Notes under the pieces: model-generated
Seen by the model: the letters and a program-made list of their open reading frames with translations, nothing else
Databases searched by the model: none
What the model was told of the DNA's origin: nothing
Made by a program: the position numbers and the translations under genes
Shown here: piece by piece, positions 24,824 through 33,739 of the stretch
Numbering within the stretch: the first letter of the stretch is position 1
Layout of the letters: every line of letters starts with the position of its first letter
NCBI GenBank assembly: GCA_022511295.1
Contig: JAFLRT010000004.1
Span: 1 to 58,182 of the forward strand
From: Alistipes sp.
GTDB taxonomy: Bacteria > Bacteroidota > Bacteroidia > Bacteroidales > Rikenellaceae
DNA length: 58,182 nucleotides
Direction: 5' to 3'

Positions 24824-27109
24824 TTACTTTTTACTGTCGTCTATTATTCTGCGGCACTCCTCCTCTGTCATCGTCTTGGGGTTGCAACTCTTGGGTATAC
24901 GGTAGTTTTTGCCGTTATAGGCTATATATGGACCGAAACGTCCGTTCTTGATGGTTATACCGTCCCCGAAACTCTGAACAGGTGTGTTGGCTGCCTCTGC
25001 CTGACGCCTGTGAGCCTCCATAATCTCCACTGCACGGTCGAAGGTTATGGTATAGGGGTCGTCGCTCTTGGCCAGCGAGGCGAAGGTCTTGCCATGACGT
25101 ACATAGGCACCGTAACGACCTATGCCTGCAATTAAATCCTCATCCTCGTAGCGGCCCAGATTGCGCGGCAGCGAGAACAGTTCGAGTGCCTCGTCGAGCG
25201 TTATGGACTCTATAAGTTGACCCTTTTTAAGTGCCGCGAAGCGCGGTTTGCCGCCGTCGGCGCTCCCTATCTCGACCATAGGGCCGTAGCGGCCTATGCG
25301 GGCCTTGACGCTCTGTCCCGTCGCCGGGTCAGTACCCAGAACCCTTACCTGGGACGACTTGTCGGCCTGTGTGCCTATGGCGTGTTCGACCATCTCGTGG
25401 AACGGTACATAAAAGTCGCCTATCATCTTGTTCCAGGTGATATTGCCCTCGGCTATGCGGTCGAACTCCTTCTCCACGTCGGCTGTGAAGGTATACTCCA
25501 TTATGGGTGCGAACTGCGCTTCGAGGTAGTCGTTTACAATCATGCCAACGTCTGTCGGTGCCAGACGGTTCTTCTCCGAACCGTAATTCTCGGTCGGAGT
25601 CGATTCGGTTATGGTCGAGCCGCTCAATGAGAGCTGCTTGTAGCTTCTCTTGCGTGCCGGTTTGTTCTGTTTCTCGACATATCCGCGATTGATAATGGTC
25701 GAGATGGTCGGAGCATAGGTCGACGGGCGTCCTATACCCAACTCCTCAAGCCTTTTGACGAGCATAGCCTCATTGTAGCGTGCCGGCGGCGTTGTGAAAC
25801 GCTCGGCGGCCGTTATGCTTTGGGCCGTAACCGTGTCGCCTGCCGTCAGTTTAGGCAGCATTGTCTGCTGCTGCTCGCTCTCCTCGTCGGCAGACTCGGA
25901 GTAGAGCCGCAGGAAGCCGTCGAAACGAACCGTCTCTCCTGTGGCTGTAAATATATGGTCGTTGCCCGAGCATACTATCTCCGCTGTCGTGCGGTCGATA
26001 TCCGCCGCTACCATTTGCGAAGCCATCGTGCGCTTCCATATAAGGTCGTAGAGCCTTTTCTCGGCGGGTGTGCCGTCAATCTCGCGGCGGTCTATATATG
26101 AGGGACGTATAGCCTCATGGGCCTCCTGCGCACCCTTGCTCTTTGTGGTGTAGTTGTGCGGAGCGGAGTATTGCGCGCCGAACATCGCCGTTACGGCATT
26201 TTTGCACTGACCCAGAGCCATTGCCGATAGGTTCACCGAGTCGGTACGCATATAGGTTATAAGACCCTGCTCATAGAGCCGCTGTGCCGTAGCCATAGTC
26301 TGCGACACAGACATGCCGAGCGAGCGCGATGCCTCCTGCTGGAGCGTGGAGGTGGTGAAGGGTGGTGCGGGGTAGCGCTTTGTAGGCTTCTCCTCGCAAC
26401 TCCTTACCGTGAACACGGCACCCGCGCAACTCTGCAACAGGGCGCGCGTCTCCTCCTCGGTCGTAAAACGGTGCGATATTTCAGCCTTGAATGAGTGGCT
26501 CTTTTTGTCGGTCGTGCGGAACTGACCCGTAACACGGAAATAGGGCGCCGAGTTGAAGGCTATTATCTCTCTTTCGCGCTCGACGATAAGTCTTACGGCA
26601 ACGCTCTGCACACGTCCTGCAGAGAGCGCCGGACGCACCTTCTTCCACAGCACGGGCGAGAGTTCGAAACCCACTAAACGGTCCAAAACACGCCTCGCCT
26701 GTTGGGCATTGACCAAATTCATATCCACCGTGCGAGGACTCTTTATGGCATCGAGGATGGCATTTTTCGTTATCTCGTGGAAGACGATACGCTTTGTACG
26801 GTCTACGGGCAGACCCAATACTTCCGTCAGGTGCCATGCTATGGCCTCTCCTTCGCGGTCTTCATCGGAGGCGAGCCAGACGGTCTTTGCCGACTGTGCC
26901 AACTTGGAGAGTTCACCCACGACCTTGCGTTTGTCCGACGGTATCTCGTAGACGGGTTGGTAACCGTTCTGTAAATCTATGCCGAGGTCTTTCTTCGAGA
27001 GGTCGCGTATATGACCGTAACTCGATTTGACGATGTAATCTTTTCCCAGAAATTTTTCGATGGTCTTGGCCTTGGCCGGAGACTCAACGATAACTAAATT
27101 TTCCTGCAT
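24824..27109 (-). CDS. topA: DNA topoisomerase I
   Basis: A 761-residue type IA topoisomerase that relaxes negative supercoils. The Toprim domain begins with LVIVESPAKAKTIEKFLG and contains the acidic triad ASDEDREGEA. The nucleophilic Tyr is in GLITYMRTDSVNLS. The C-terminus holds three topoisomerase repeats (GRYGPMVEIG, GRYGAYVRHG, GRFGPYIAYNG) in place of the E. coli zinc fingers, as is usual in Bacteroidota. Complete and well conserved. Confidence 0.96.
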   Translation of the reverse strand: MQENLVIVESPAKAKTIEKFLGKDYIVKSSYGHIRDLSKKDLGIDLQNGYQPVYEIPSDKRKVVGELSKLAQSAKTVWLASDEDREGEAIAWHLTEVLGLPVDRTKRIVFHEITKNAILDAIKSPRTVDMNLVNAQQARRVLDRLVGFELSPVLWKKVRPALSAGRVQSVAVRLIVEREREIIAFNSAPYFRVTGQFRTTDKKSHSFKAEISHRFTTEEETRALLQSCAGAVFTVRSCEEKPTKRYPAPPFTTSTLQQEASRSLGMSVSQTMATAQRLYEQGLITYMRTDSVNLSAMALGQCKNAVTAMFGAQYSAPHNYTTKSKGAQEAHEAIRPSYIDRREIDGTPAEKRLYDLIWKRTMASQMVAADIDRTTAEIVCSGNDHIFTATGETVRFDGFLRLYSESADEESEQQQTMLPKLTAGDTVTAQSITAAERFTTPPARYNEAMLVKRLEELGIGRPSTYAPTISTIINRGYVEKQNKPARKRSYKQLSLSGSTITESTPTENYGSEKNRLAPTDVGMIVNDYLEAQFAPIMEYTFTADVEKEFDRIAEGNITWNKMIGDFYVPFHEMVEHAIGTQADKSSQVRVLGTDPATGQSVKARIGRYGPMVEIGSADGGKPRFAALKKGQLIESITLDEALELFSLPRNLGRYEDEDLIAGIGRYGAYVRHGKTFASLAKSDDPYTITFDRAVEIMEAHRRQAEAANTPVQSFGDGITIKNGRFGPYIAYNGKNYRIPKSCNPKTMTEEECRRIIDDSKK

Positions 27110-27180
27110 TATATATCAAATTTCATTATCTTCGCTTGCACCGCAAGAACTTCTGACAGTTCACTGCTCCTTTATTGTCA

Positions 27181-27222
27181 AAAAACCGAAACCCCCTTGA
27201 TTCTTCCTGGCGGGTCTCGGTT
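27181..27222 (-). terminator. Terminator of the glgA-like/DUF4270 operon
   Basis: An 11-bp stem with one mismatch (27184-27194 with 27212-27222), 17-nt loop and a T-run on the minus strand, just after the DUF4270 stop codon. Confidence 0.65.
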
Positions 27223-27231
27223 GCTGTATTG

Positions 27232-28920
27232 TTACTTTACCATTGTATATGTGAGGTCGATTCTCATCGAGGCGTTTGCTCCGTCGTACATACCCTGAAG
27301 CACCGTCCTCTTGAATGTGTATAGCCCGTATGCTTCGGGTGCGACGTATACCGTCCTGGGAATGTAACCCTCATCATCTTTATCGAAATTATCCAAATAG
27401 TTGTCGGCCTCACCATATCGCTCATAGAGTGCATCCACATAGTTCTTGAGTTTCTGCACGTAACCCGATATGTCCATTGCATAGCATGCGCGGCTGCGGT
27501 TGAGTGCGCCGTCGAATGGCAGCGATGTATTGTACTGCTTCTCGTACAGGTAGTTGTAATCGGGCACGGGCGTGAGTGTGGAGTAGTCAAGATAGAGACC
27601 GGCACGTGTTAAGGCTCCGTTAAGCAGAGGGGTCATATACGCAGGGTCGAGCGATGACCATTCGTAATCTTTCACGCCGTCTAAATAGATATATAGACGT
27701 GCCTGATTTATAGAAGCGTATCGGAACGGGTCATCATCGGACTCAGGGTCGTTTATGTTGCGCAGTTCGTTAAGGAAATCATCCGTAAAGTATACCTCCA
27801 TAACCGTACCGCCCATACCGTCCACATATCCTGTTGCCATCTGCGTATGCGAGAGTCTGTTCTCCTCCGGCGTGAGGTCGGGGCTGTCGGTCATCGACGC
27901 CGATGCCAACACCGACGACGAATAGTCGTGCTGCACGGTATTTATCGAACTGTTTCCAACCTCAGCATCCGGATAGTAGAAGTGGTAGAAAAGTTGAAGC
28001 GTATCCTGGATTAACTTTGGTTCCTTGGGGTTGCGGTTGCGTCCCCACAGACGGAATCCCGACTCCGAGAGGTTCAGCGCATACATTGCACCCTCCTCAC
28101 CTTCGGCAAGGTCATCCACCTGATGTATATAGAGTCCCTTGAAACTTTCAACCCAGTTTTTGTCGCTTTTGTATACCGTTATATCGTCGGCATATCCATC
28201 CCAGTCTGCCGCATCGCTTACCAGCAGCAACCGCTTTACGAAATTCCACGTTGCACCGTCGGCCGACATATTTTCGGGCTTAACGGTAACATCGGTCGAG
28301 GTGGTATATATGCCGTGTTCGGGGTCGGGGAAACGGAACGTGAAGAGAGGTTCCGAAGCGTCGTAGAGCGGCTTCATATCGTGATTGATATATGCCACCT
28401 CCTCGCCGTTGCTCTGCTCCATGCTCTCTTTAAGCGACATCTTGCTGATTTCGTAGACCTCATAGGTGTTTACGCGCGTAGTGTCTCCGGCGAAGTCCGA
28501 TACGCTCAGAATCATCTGTATCGAGTCGAATATGGGCAGATAGCCCAAACCCTCGTCCGTCATCTTTGTCATATAGAGGAATTCAGAGGCGAATGCCGCA
28601 TTGCGCTTGCCGAAATCCTTGTCGTTCTGCACTCCTATATAACCTATGGTCAGATTGGACGAGACGATTGAATCCGTGCGGAATACGCTCGTCTCGAAAA
28701 AGGCCTTGCCTTCGTCGGTCGTATACGTCTTGTTCCGGGGGTTATACCTCTCTATTTTGTCGGCGAAGAAACTCTTGTATCGCATTTCGAGTTTTTGGTT
28801 GTCGGGTACGAACTCATAACCGAGCGACGGGTCGCCCTCGCGAGTGCAACCCGTAACCGCTGCCGCGAAAATGGCGATAGCCGCTGCTGCCGATACGATT
28901 TTCTTAACGCAACTCATCAT
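27232..28920 (-). CDS. DUF4270 family lipoprotein
   Basis: A 562-residue lipoprotein. Its signal peptide ends in AAVTGC. The mature part shows the DUF4270 pattern: an N-terminal LGYEFVPDN segment, TDSIVSSNLTIGYIGVQNDKDFG, a long beta-rich middle and a C-terminal half with LDNFDKDDEGYIPRTVYVAP. DUF4270 proteins are Bacteroidota surface or periplasmic proteins of unknown function. The start ATG 28920 lies inside the upstream glycogen-synthase-like gene (overlap about 17 bp), so translation is coupled. The frame continues open to 29055, but that part is inside the upstream gene. Confidence 0.8.
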   Translation of the reverse strand: MMSCVKKIVSAAAAIAIFAAAVTGCTREGDPSLGYEFVPDNQKLEMRYKSFFADKIERYNPRNKTYTTDEGKAFFETSVFRTDSIVSSNLTIGYIGVQNDKDFGKRNAAFASEFLYMTKMTDEGLGYLPIFDSIQMILSVSDFAGDTTRVNTYEVYEISKMSLKESMEQSNGEEVAYINHDMKPLYDASEPLFTFRFPDPEHGIYTTSTDVTVKPENMSADGATWNFVKRLLLVSDAADWDGYADDITVYKSDKNWVESFKGLYIHQVDDLAEGEEGAMYALNLSESGFRLWGRNRNPKEPKLIQDTLQLFYHFYYPDAEVGNSSINTVQHDYSSSVLASASMTDSPDLTPEENRLSHTQMATGYVDGMGGTVMEVYFTDDFLNELRNINDPESDDDPFRYASINQARLYIYLDGVKDYEWSSLDPAYMTPLLNGALTRAGLYLDYSTLTPVPDYNYLYEKQYNTSLPFDGALNRSRACYAMDISGYVQKLKNYVDALYERYGEADNYLDNFDKDDEGYIPRTVYVAPEAYGLYTFKRTVLQGMYDGANASMRIDLTYTMVK

Positions 28921-29713
28921 AGAAACTGTTGTAATTGTCGAAGAGTGTCTCTTCGTCTGCCGAACGGTATTCGAGTATCGGTTTTCCCGTGCCTCGCGCG
29001 AACTCGACTGTCGCTTGGTCTGCCTTGTCCGATGCAATGACGATACCGTCTGCATTACCGATAACGTAACGCATAAGATTTTCGTATGAAGGAGTCTCTA
29101 TAATTGACAAATTTTCATCCGTAATGCCTATACTCTCTATCTTTCGTTTCAGGTCTTTGGATAGCGGCTCCTCGAAGCGGTCATTGTAGAGCGATACGAC
29201 AATCTTTACGTCGCGGAAGAGCGGGTCGTCGTTAAAGACATTGCGCAGATATATGGGTGCCATAGCCGAGAACCAACTATGACAATGCACTATCGTGGGC
29301 GCCCAGTGCAACTTCTTCACCGTTTCAAGCACGCCGTTGGCGAAAAATATCATACGCTCGTCGTTGTCGGCGAAAGGCTTGCCGTCGGCATCTGTAAGCA
29401 CGGCTTTGCGTGCAAAGTAGTCGTCGTTGTCGATGAAGTATATCTGTATGCGTGCCGAGGGTATCGAAGCGACCTTGATTATCAACTGATGGTCGTTGTC
29501 GTCGATGATGAGATTCATTCCCGACAGTCTGATTACCTCATGCAACTGATTGCGCCGTTCGTTTATGCATCCGTAGCGCGGCATGAATGTACGCACGTCG
29601 TTGCCTCTCTCCTGCATTGCCTGGGAGAGTGTGCGACAGAGTTGCGACTCTTCGTTTTCGGGCAGATATGGAGTAATCTCCTTACATAAATAGAGTATCC
29701 TGTTGTTTGCCAT
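28904..29713 (-). CDS. GT5 glycogen/starch synthase N-domain protein
   Basis: A 269-residue protein matching only the N-terminal Rossmann half of glycogen synthase (GT5). Visible are the ILYLCKEITPYLPE start (family: KVxFVSxExxPxxKxGGL), QAMQERGNDVRTFMPRYG, IVHCHSWFSAMAPIYL and the inter-domain DGIVIASD strand. The KxGG ADP-glucose loop is replaced by PENEESQL, and the whole C-terminal nucleotide-sugar domain is absent, so ADP-glucose transfer is unlikely. Such short forms recur beside DUF4270 in Bacteroidota, often with panC, which is missing here. It may be a regulator or glycan-binding protein. The product is intact, not frameshifted. Confidence 0.75.
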   Translation of the reverse strand: MANNRILYLCKEITPYLPENEESQLCRTLSQAMQERGNDVRTFMPRYGCINERRNQLHEVIRLSGMNLIIDDNDHQLIIKVASIPSARIQIYFIDNDDYFARKAVLTDADGKPFADNDERMIFFANGVLETVKKLHWAPTIVHCHSWFSAMAPIYLRNVFNDDPLFRDVKIVVSLYNDRFEEPLSKDLKRKIESIGITDENLSIIETPSYENLMRYVIGNADGIVIASDKADQATVEFARGTGKPILEYRSADEETLFDNYNSFYDELR

Positions 29714-29798
29714 CGACGTTAATTTTTATCTGTTTTTAATCTGTTGCTTGTGCGTCATTCCGGCGACGCATACGGCGGTCTCTTCCGACCGCCTTTTG

Positions 29799-29806
29799 CA
29801 AATATA
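29799..29806 (-). promoter_or_regulatory. -7 box of the glgA-like/DUF4270 operon
   Basis: TATATTTG on the minus strand. The leader of about 80 nt contains a perfect 7-bp hairpin (GGCGGTC/GACCGCC, 29774-29793) right at the 5' end. Confidence 0.5.
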
Positions 29807-29881
29807 GCAAAAGTTTTCCAAAATATCAACACTCTCCGAAAAGAGGACTCACCCTGCGTCGGAACCTGAACATATCTTCGG

Positions 29882-30931
29882 TCAAAGGATAAGCATGGCG
29901 TCTCCGTATGTTCCGAAGCGGTAACCCTCCTTTGCAGCCACGCGGTAGGTCTCCATCACGCGGTCGTAACCTCCGAATGCCGCAACCATCATCAACTGCG
30001 TGGAGTAGGGCAGATGTAAGTTCGTTACCATAGCATCCGCCACCGTGAACTCGTATGGATGGAATATGAACTTGTTTGTCCAGCCGTCGGCGGCATTTAT
30101 CATTCCGTTTGTCGAGACGACCGTTTCAAGTGTGCGCATCACAGTAGTACCCACCGATACTACCTTGTGTCCGCTCCGCTTGGCGTTGTTTACGGCCTCC
30201 GCAGCCTCCTCCGTTACGAAGAACTGCTCCGAGTCCATCTTGTGCTTTGACAGGTCCTCCACATCCACCGTGCGGAAGTTGCCAAGTCCTGCGTGGAGTG
30301 TGATGAACGCCTTGTCCACACCCTTGATATCCATTCTGCGCATCAGATGTTTCGAGAAGTGCATACCTGCTGTAGGAGCCGCCACAGCACCCTCCTTTTC
30401 GGCATATATGGTCTGGTAACGCTCTGCATCCTCTGGCTCCACTTTCTCGCGCACCCAGCGCGGCAGAGGAGTCTCACCCATACGGTACAGTGTCTCCTTG
30501 AACTCCTCATAAGAGCCGTCGTAGAGGAACCGGAGCGTGCGGCCGCGCGAGGTCGTGTTGTCTATAACCTCGGCACCCAGAACATCGTCCTCGCCGAAGA
30601 ATAGTTTGTTGCCGATACGAATCTTGCGTGCGGGGTCTACCAGAACGTCCCACAGACGCAGTTCGCGGTTCAACTCACGGAGCAGGAAAATCTCTATCTC
30701 CGCACCCGTCTTCTCCTTGTTGCCGTAGAGGCGCGCAGGGAATACTTTGGTGTTGTTGAAGACAAAGAGGTCCTTCTCTTCGAAATAGTCGAGGATATCC
30801 TTGAATATGCGATGCTCGATGGCACCCGTTTTGCGGTCGAGTACCAGCAGTCGCGATTCGTCGCGGTTCTCCGTAGGATGTTTCGCCAGCATTTCAGGCG
30901 AAAAATCGTAACCGTACTGTGATAGTTTCAT
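29882..30931 (-). CDS. queA: tRNA preQ1(34) S-adenosylmethionine ribosyltransferase-isomerase
   Basis: A 349-residue enzyme adding the epoxycyclopentane from AdoMet to preQ1 in the wobble position during queuosine synthesis. [19 protein letters not shown] is the family start. [21 protein letters not shown] and the [11 protein letters not shown] segment are diagnostic. It ends in a YGDAMLIL tail. No other queuosine gene is in the window. It follows truB on the same strand after a gap of about 110 bp. Confidence 0.95.
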   Translation of the reverse strand: MKLSQYGYDFSPEMLAKHPTENRDESRLLVLDRKTGAIEHRIFKDILDYFEEKDLFVFNNTKVFPARLYGNKEKTGAEIEIFLLRELNRELRLWDVLVDPARKIRIGNKLFFGEDDVLGAEVIDNTTSRGRTLRFLYDGSYEEFKETLYRMGETPLPRWVREKVEPEDAERYQTIYAEKEGAVAAPTAGMHFSKHLMRRMDIKGVDKAFITLHAGLGNFRTVDVEDLSKHKMDSEQFFVTEEAAEAVNNAKRSGHKVVSVGTTVMRTLETVVSTNGMINAADGWTNKFIFHPYEFTVADAMVTNLHLPYSTQLMMVAAFGGYDRVMETYRVAAKEGYRFGTYGDAMLIL

Positions 30932-31041
30932 CTTCTTTTATGTTTGAGATACAAAACTCATTAAATGCTTTTCCGCCGGAGTTTTAATTCGGGTTTGACA
31001 AGCAAAAATTTACATAAATACGCAGAAAAAGAGATTTTGTT

Positions 31042-31737
31042 TCAAAGTTTTTCCACTTTTTCTATAAAATCTTCTATTCCAAAGGCATTTTCGACCGTGA
31101 AGCCGCCGTTTCGGGTGCGTCTTAACGAGGTGAGGTAGGCTCCGCTGTCGAGTGCTTCGCCTATCTCGGCGGCCAATGAACGGATATAGGTTCCCTTGCT
31201 GCAACGTACTCTGACCCTGATTTCTGGCAGTTCGCATTTGAGCAGTTCCAACTCATATATATTTATAAGTGCCTTGCGCATTGAGACGTCTTCGCCTGCA
31301 CGGGCGAACTCGTATGCCCGTACACCCTCAATCTTTTTGGCCGAGTATATGGGCGGCGATTGCAGACGCTCTCCCTTGAGCGAATCCAAAACCCGCTCCA
31401 CCGCTTCGCGTGTGATATGCTCTGTGGGATAGGTGCGGTCTACGGGGTGTTCCATATCGAAACTGGGCGTTGTTGCACCGAGCATAATATCGGCTATATA
31501 CTCCTTCTCCTCGGCCTGAAGCCTTTCGACCTGTTTTGTGGCCTTGCCCGTGCATACCAAAAGCACACCCGTCGCCAAAGGGTCGAGCGTTCCGGCGTGT
31601 CCCACCTTGAGTTTGCGCAGGCCTTTGCGCTGAAGGGCGAACTTTATCTTGCGCACCACATCGGATGATGTCCAGCCTAACGGTTTGTCTATTACGGCTA
31701 TGTATCCCTCCTCGAAATTTACACCTTGCAAATCCAT
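31042..31737 (-). CDS. truB: tRNA pseudouridine(55) synthase
   Basis: A 231-residue enzyme making pseudouridine 55 in the T loop. KPLGWTSSDVVRKIK precedes the catalytic motif GHAGTLDPLATGVL with its Asp, and KEYIADIMLGATT and the C-terminal GTYIRSLAAEIGEAL follow. It lacks a PUA domain, as is usual in short TruB. Start MDLQGVNFEEG at 31737; an alternative ATG at 31749 overlaps the uppP stop codon (ATGTTAA). Either way it is coupled to uppP. Confidence 0.93.
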   Translation of the reverse strand: MDLQGVNFEEGYIAVIDKPLGWTSSDVVRKIKFALQRKGLRKLKVGHAGTLDPLATGVLLVCTGKATKQVERLQAEEKEYIADIMLGATTPSFDMEHPVDRTYPTEHITREAVERVLDSLKGERLQSPPIYSAKKIEGVRAYEFARAGEDVSMRKALINIYELELLKCELPEIRVRVRCSKGTYIRSLAAEIGEALDSGAYLTSLRRTRNGGFTVENAFGIEDFIEKVEKL

Positions 31738-31742
31738 ACCTC

Positions 31743-32540
31743 TTAACATACAAAATTGGCTATTATGGCTACAATGCCTGCTGCCGCGCAATATACGGCG
31801 AACCATATCAGTTTGCTGCGCTTGACGATGCCTATCATAAACTTGCAGGCTAAGCACCCTGTGATAAATGCCGACGCGAAGCCTGCAATCATCGGCGCGA
31901 TGCCTATCGACGAGAATGCCGCCTCGCCCTTCACGATATCCAAAAGCATCTCACCGGCTATGGGTGCGAGAACCATCAGAAATGAAAATTGTGCAACGCT
32001 CTCCTTGCGGTTGCCAAGCAGCAGACCGGTAACTATCGTAGAACCCGAGCGTGATAGTCCGGGCATTGCGGCGGCGGCCTGTGCCATACCTATAATAAAA
32101 GAGTCTCTGTAAGATATGCTCTCTTTCTGCCTCGGACGGGCGTAATGGGCGAATGCGAGCAGGAGCGCCGTCAGCAGCAGCATCGCTCCGACGATAAGCA
32201 ATATCCATTGCGACCCGAGCAACTCATCTATGCGGTCCTTGAAGGCGAAACCCACTATGCCGATGGGTATCATCGATATTATGAGTTTGACTATGTATGC
32301 CTTGCTGTCGTTGTAACCGCGCGAAAAAAGTCCTCGCAACAGACCCCAAATCTCGGAATGCAGCACCACTATCGTACTGAGTACCGTTGCGCTGTGAAGC
32401 AGAATATCGAAGGCCAAGTTCTCCTCAATCTCCACGCCGAGGAGTACTTTGGCTATTTGCAGGTGTCCGCTGCTCGATACGGGCAGAAACTCGGTAAGTC
32501 CCTGCACGACTCCGAGTATCGCGGATTCGAGTGTCTCCAT
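31743..32540 (-). CDS. uppP: Undecaprenyl-diphosphatase
   Basis: A 265-residue integral membrane phosphatase (BacA/UppP) that converts undecaprenyl diphosphate to the monophosphate carrier used for peptidoglycan and other glycans. The N-terminal [20 protein letters not shown] and the second motif [18 protein letters not shown] carry the catalytic residues. About eight membrane segments are seen. It lies in a row with ftsX, DUF3098 and truB, a common Bacteroidota order. Confidence 0.95.
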   Translation of the reverse strand: METLESAILGVVQGLTEFLPVSSSGHLQIAKVLLGVEIEENLAFDILLHSATVLSTIVVLHSEIWGLLRGLFSRGYNDSKAYIVKLIISMIPIGIVGFAFKDRIDELLGSQWILLIVGAMLLLTALLLAFAHYARPRQKESISYRDSFIIGMAQAAAAMPGLSRSGSTIVTGLLLGNRKESVAQFSFLMVLAPIAGEMLLDIVKGEAAFSSIGIAPMIAGFASAFITGCLACKFMIGIVKRSKLIWFAVYCAAAGIVAIIANFVC

Positions 32541-32571
32541 CTATTGTAAGTTAATGTGGGTTTGCAACAAG

Positions 32572-32829
32572 TCAGAAACGCTTCATTATGGCGAAGATTT
32601 CAAATGCAAAGCCTGCGATAACCAATATCGGGGCAAGGGTTATTCTTCTCCACGAGAACATCTCATAACTGAATACTGCGGGGTCGTCGCTGCCGCCTCC
32701 GCTCATCAGAACGAAGCCGACAACTATTATGGCGAAACCAATAAGCATCAATATGTAGTTCTTCATCGAAAGCGGCATTCTGTCGTCGTTGGCGTCAGAT
32801 ATTTTGTTGAAAAAGTTTTTGTGAGACAT
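32572..32829 (-). CDS. DUF3098 family small membrane protein
   Basis: An 85-residue protein with two membrane segments (YILMLIGFAIIVVGFVLMSGG and ITLAPILVIAGFAFEIFAI) separated by a short loop containing SYEMFSWRRI. This is the DUF3098 pattern, always found between ftsX and uppP in Bacteroidota. Function is unknown, and context suggests an envelope or division role. Confidence 0.85.
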   Translation of the reverse strand: MSHKNFFNKISDANDDRMPLSMKNYILMLIGFAIIVVGFVLMSGGGSDDPAVFSYEMFSWRRITLAPILVIAGFAFEIFAIMKRF

Positions 32830-32838
32830 GGCGTTTAA

Positions 32839-33726
32839 TCAATATAAATGTATCTTGTTGGACTTCATATTTACGAATTTGTTCACGGTAAGCAGCGTGA
32901 AGACGGATGAGAGCAGTATGCCCGCTGCGACCATACCTGCAACTATTATGCAGACTGTCATCAGCATATCGTGAGTGATAATCTCGGGCATCGACCTGCT
33001 GACGGCATAGACGCCGCCGACAAGCATTGCGGCTGCCAGAACTCCGGCAATAAAGCCCTGACCTATGCTGCTGCGCACGAAGGGGCGTATGATGAACCAC
33101 TTGGTGGCACCTACCAGCTTCATGGTGTTTATGATGTAGCGCTTGGAGTAGATGGCCAATCTCACGGTGCTGCCAAGCAGTGTGAGGGATATTACCGCCA
33201 GCACGGCCGCCAGAATCAGAAGTATCGGTCTGGCGCGCGATACGACGGTGTTCATCGACTTTACAAAGTCCTCGGGATAGGAGATATGCTCCACGCCGTC
33301 CACACCTTTGATATACTCTACAAAGCTGTCGAGTTCAGCCTCTCTGCCGGCTGTATTTACCTTTACATCATAAGAGTCGAGCAGCGGGTTCTCGCCCAAG
33401 GCCTCTATTATATCCAGTTCGGCGCTGAATATCTTTCTGAATCCCTCGTCGTTGATTTTTTCCTCCTTGGAGGAGAATTTAACCTCGCTTACCATATCGT
33501 ACTCTTCAATCGCTGCTTTAAGAGCTTCGCGCTCCTGCTGCTGCATATCATTGCTCAACTCGACAATTAGAGTTACGCTGTTCTGCACTTCGGCGGCAGT
33601 CCTCATCGTGGCTGCTATTGCGAATCCGGCAGCACCGACCAACAGCAGTACCAAAGCGATACTTATGGTCGAGATAGCATACGAGTTGCGTACTTTGCGT
33701 TTGAGACGTTTGTTTTCGTTGTGCAT
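32839..33726 (-). CDS. ftsX: Cell division protein FtsX
   Basis: A 295-residue permease-like protein. A short cytoplasmic tail precedes membrane segment 1 (TISIALVLLLVGAAGFAIA), a periplasmic domain of about 120 residues, and three C-terminal membrane segments. FtsX with FtsE passes a signal that activates peptidoglycan hydrolases at the septum. ftsE is not adjacent here. Two M23 peptidases with coiled coils, the usual target class of FtsEX, lie about 9 kb away. The YfhO gene ends 14 bp upstream, so they are probably cotranscribed. Confidence 0.9.
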   Translation of the reverse strand: MHNENKRLKRKVRNSYAISTISIALVLLLVGAAGFAIAATMRTAAEVQNSVTLIVELSNDMQQQEREALKAAIEEYDMVSEVKFSSKEEKINDEGFRKIFSAELDIIEALGENPLLDSYDVKVNTAGREAELDSFVEYIKGVDGVEHISYPEDFVKSMNTVVSRARPILLILAAVLAVISLTLLGSTVRLAIYSKRYIINTMKLVGATKWFIIRPFVRSSIGQGFIAGVLAAAMLVGGVYAVSRSMPEIITHDMLMTVCIIVAGMVAAGILLSSVFTLLTVNKFVNMKSNKIHLY

Positions 33727-33739
33727 AGTTATGTTCTGT

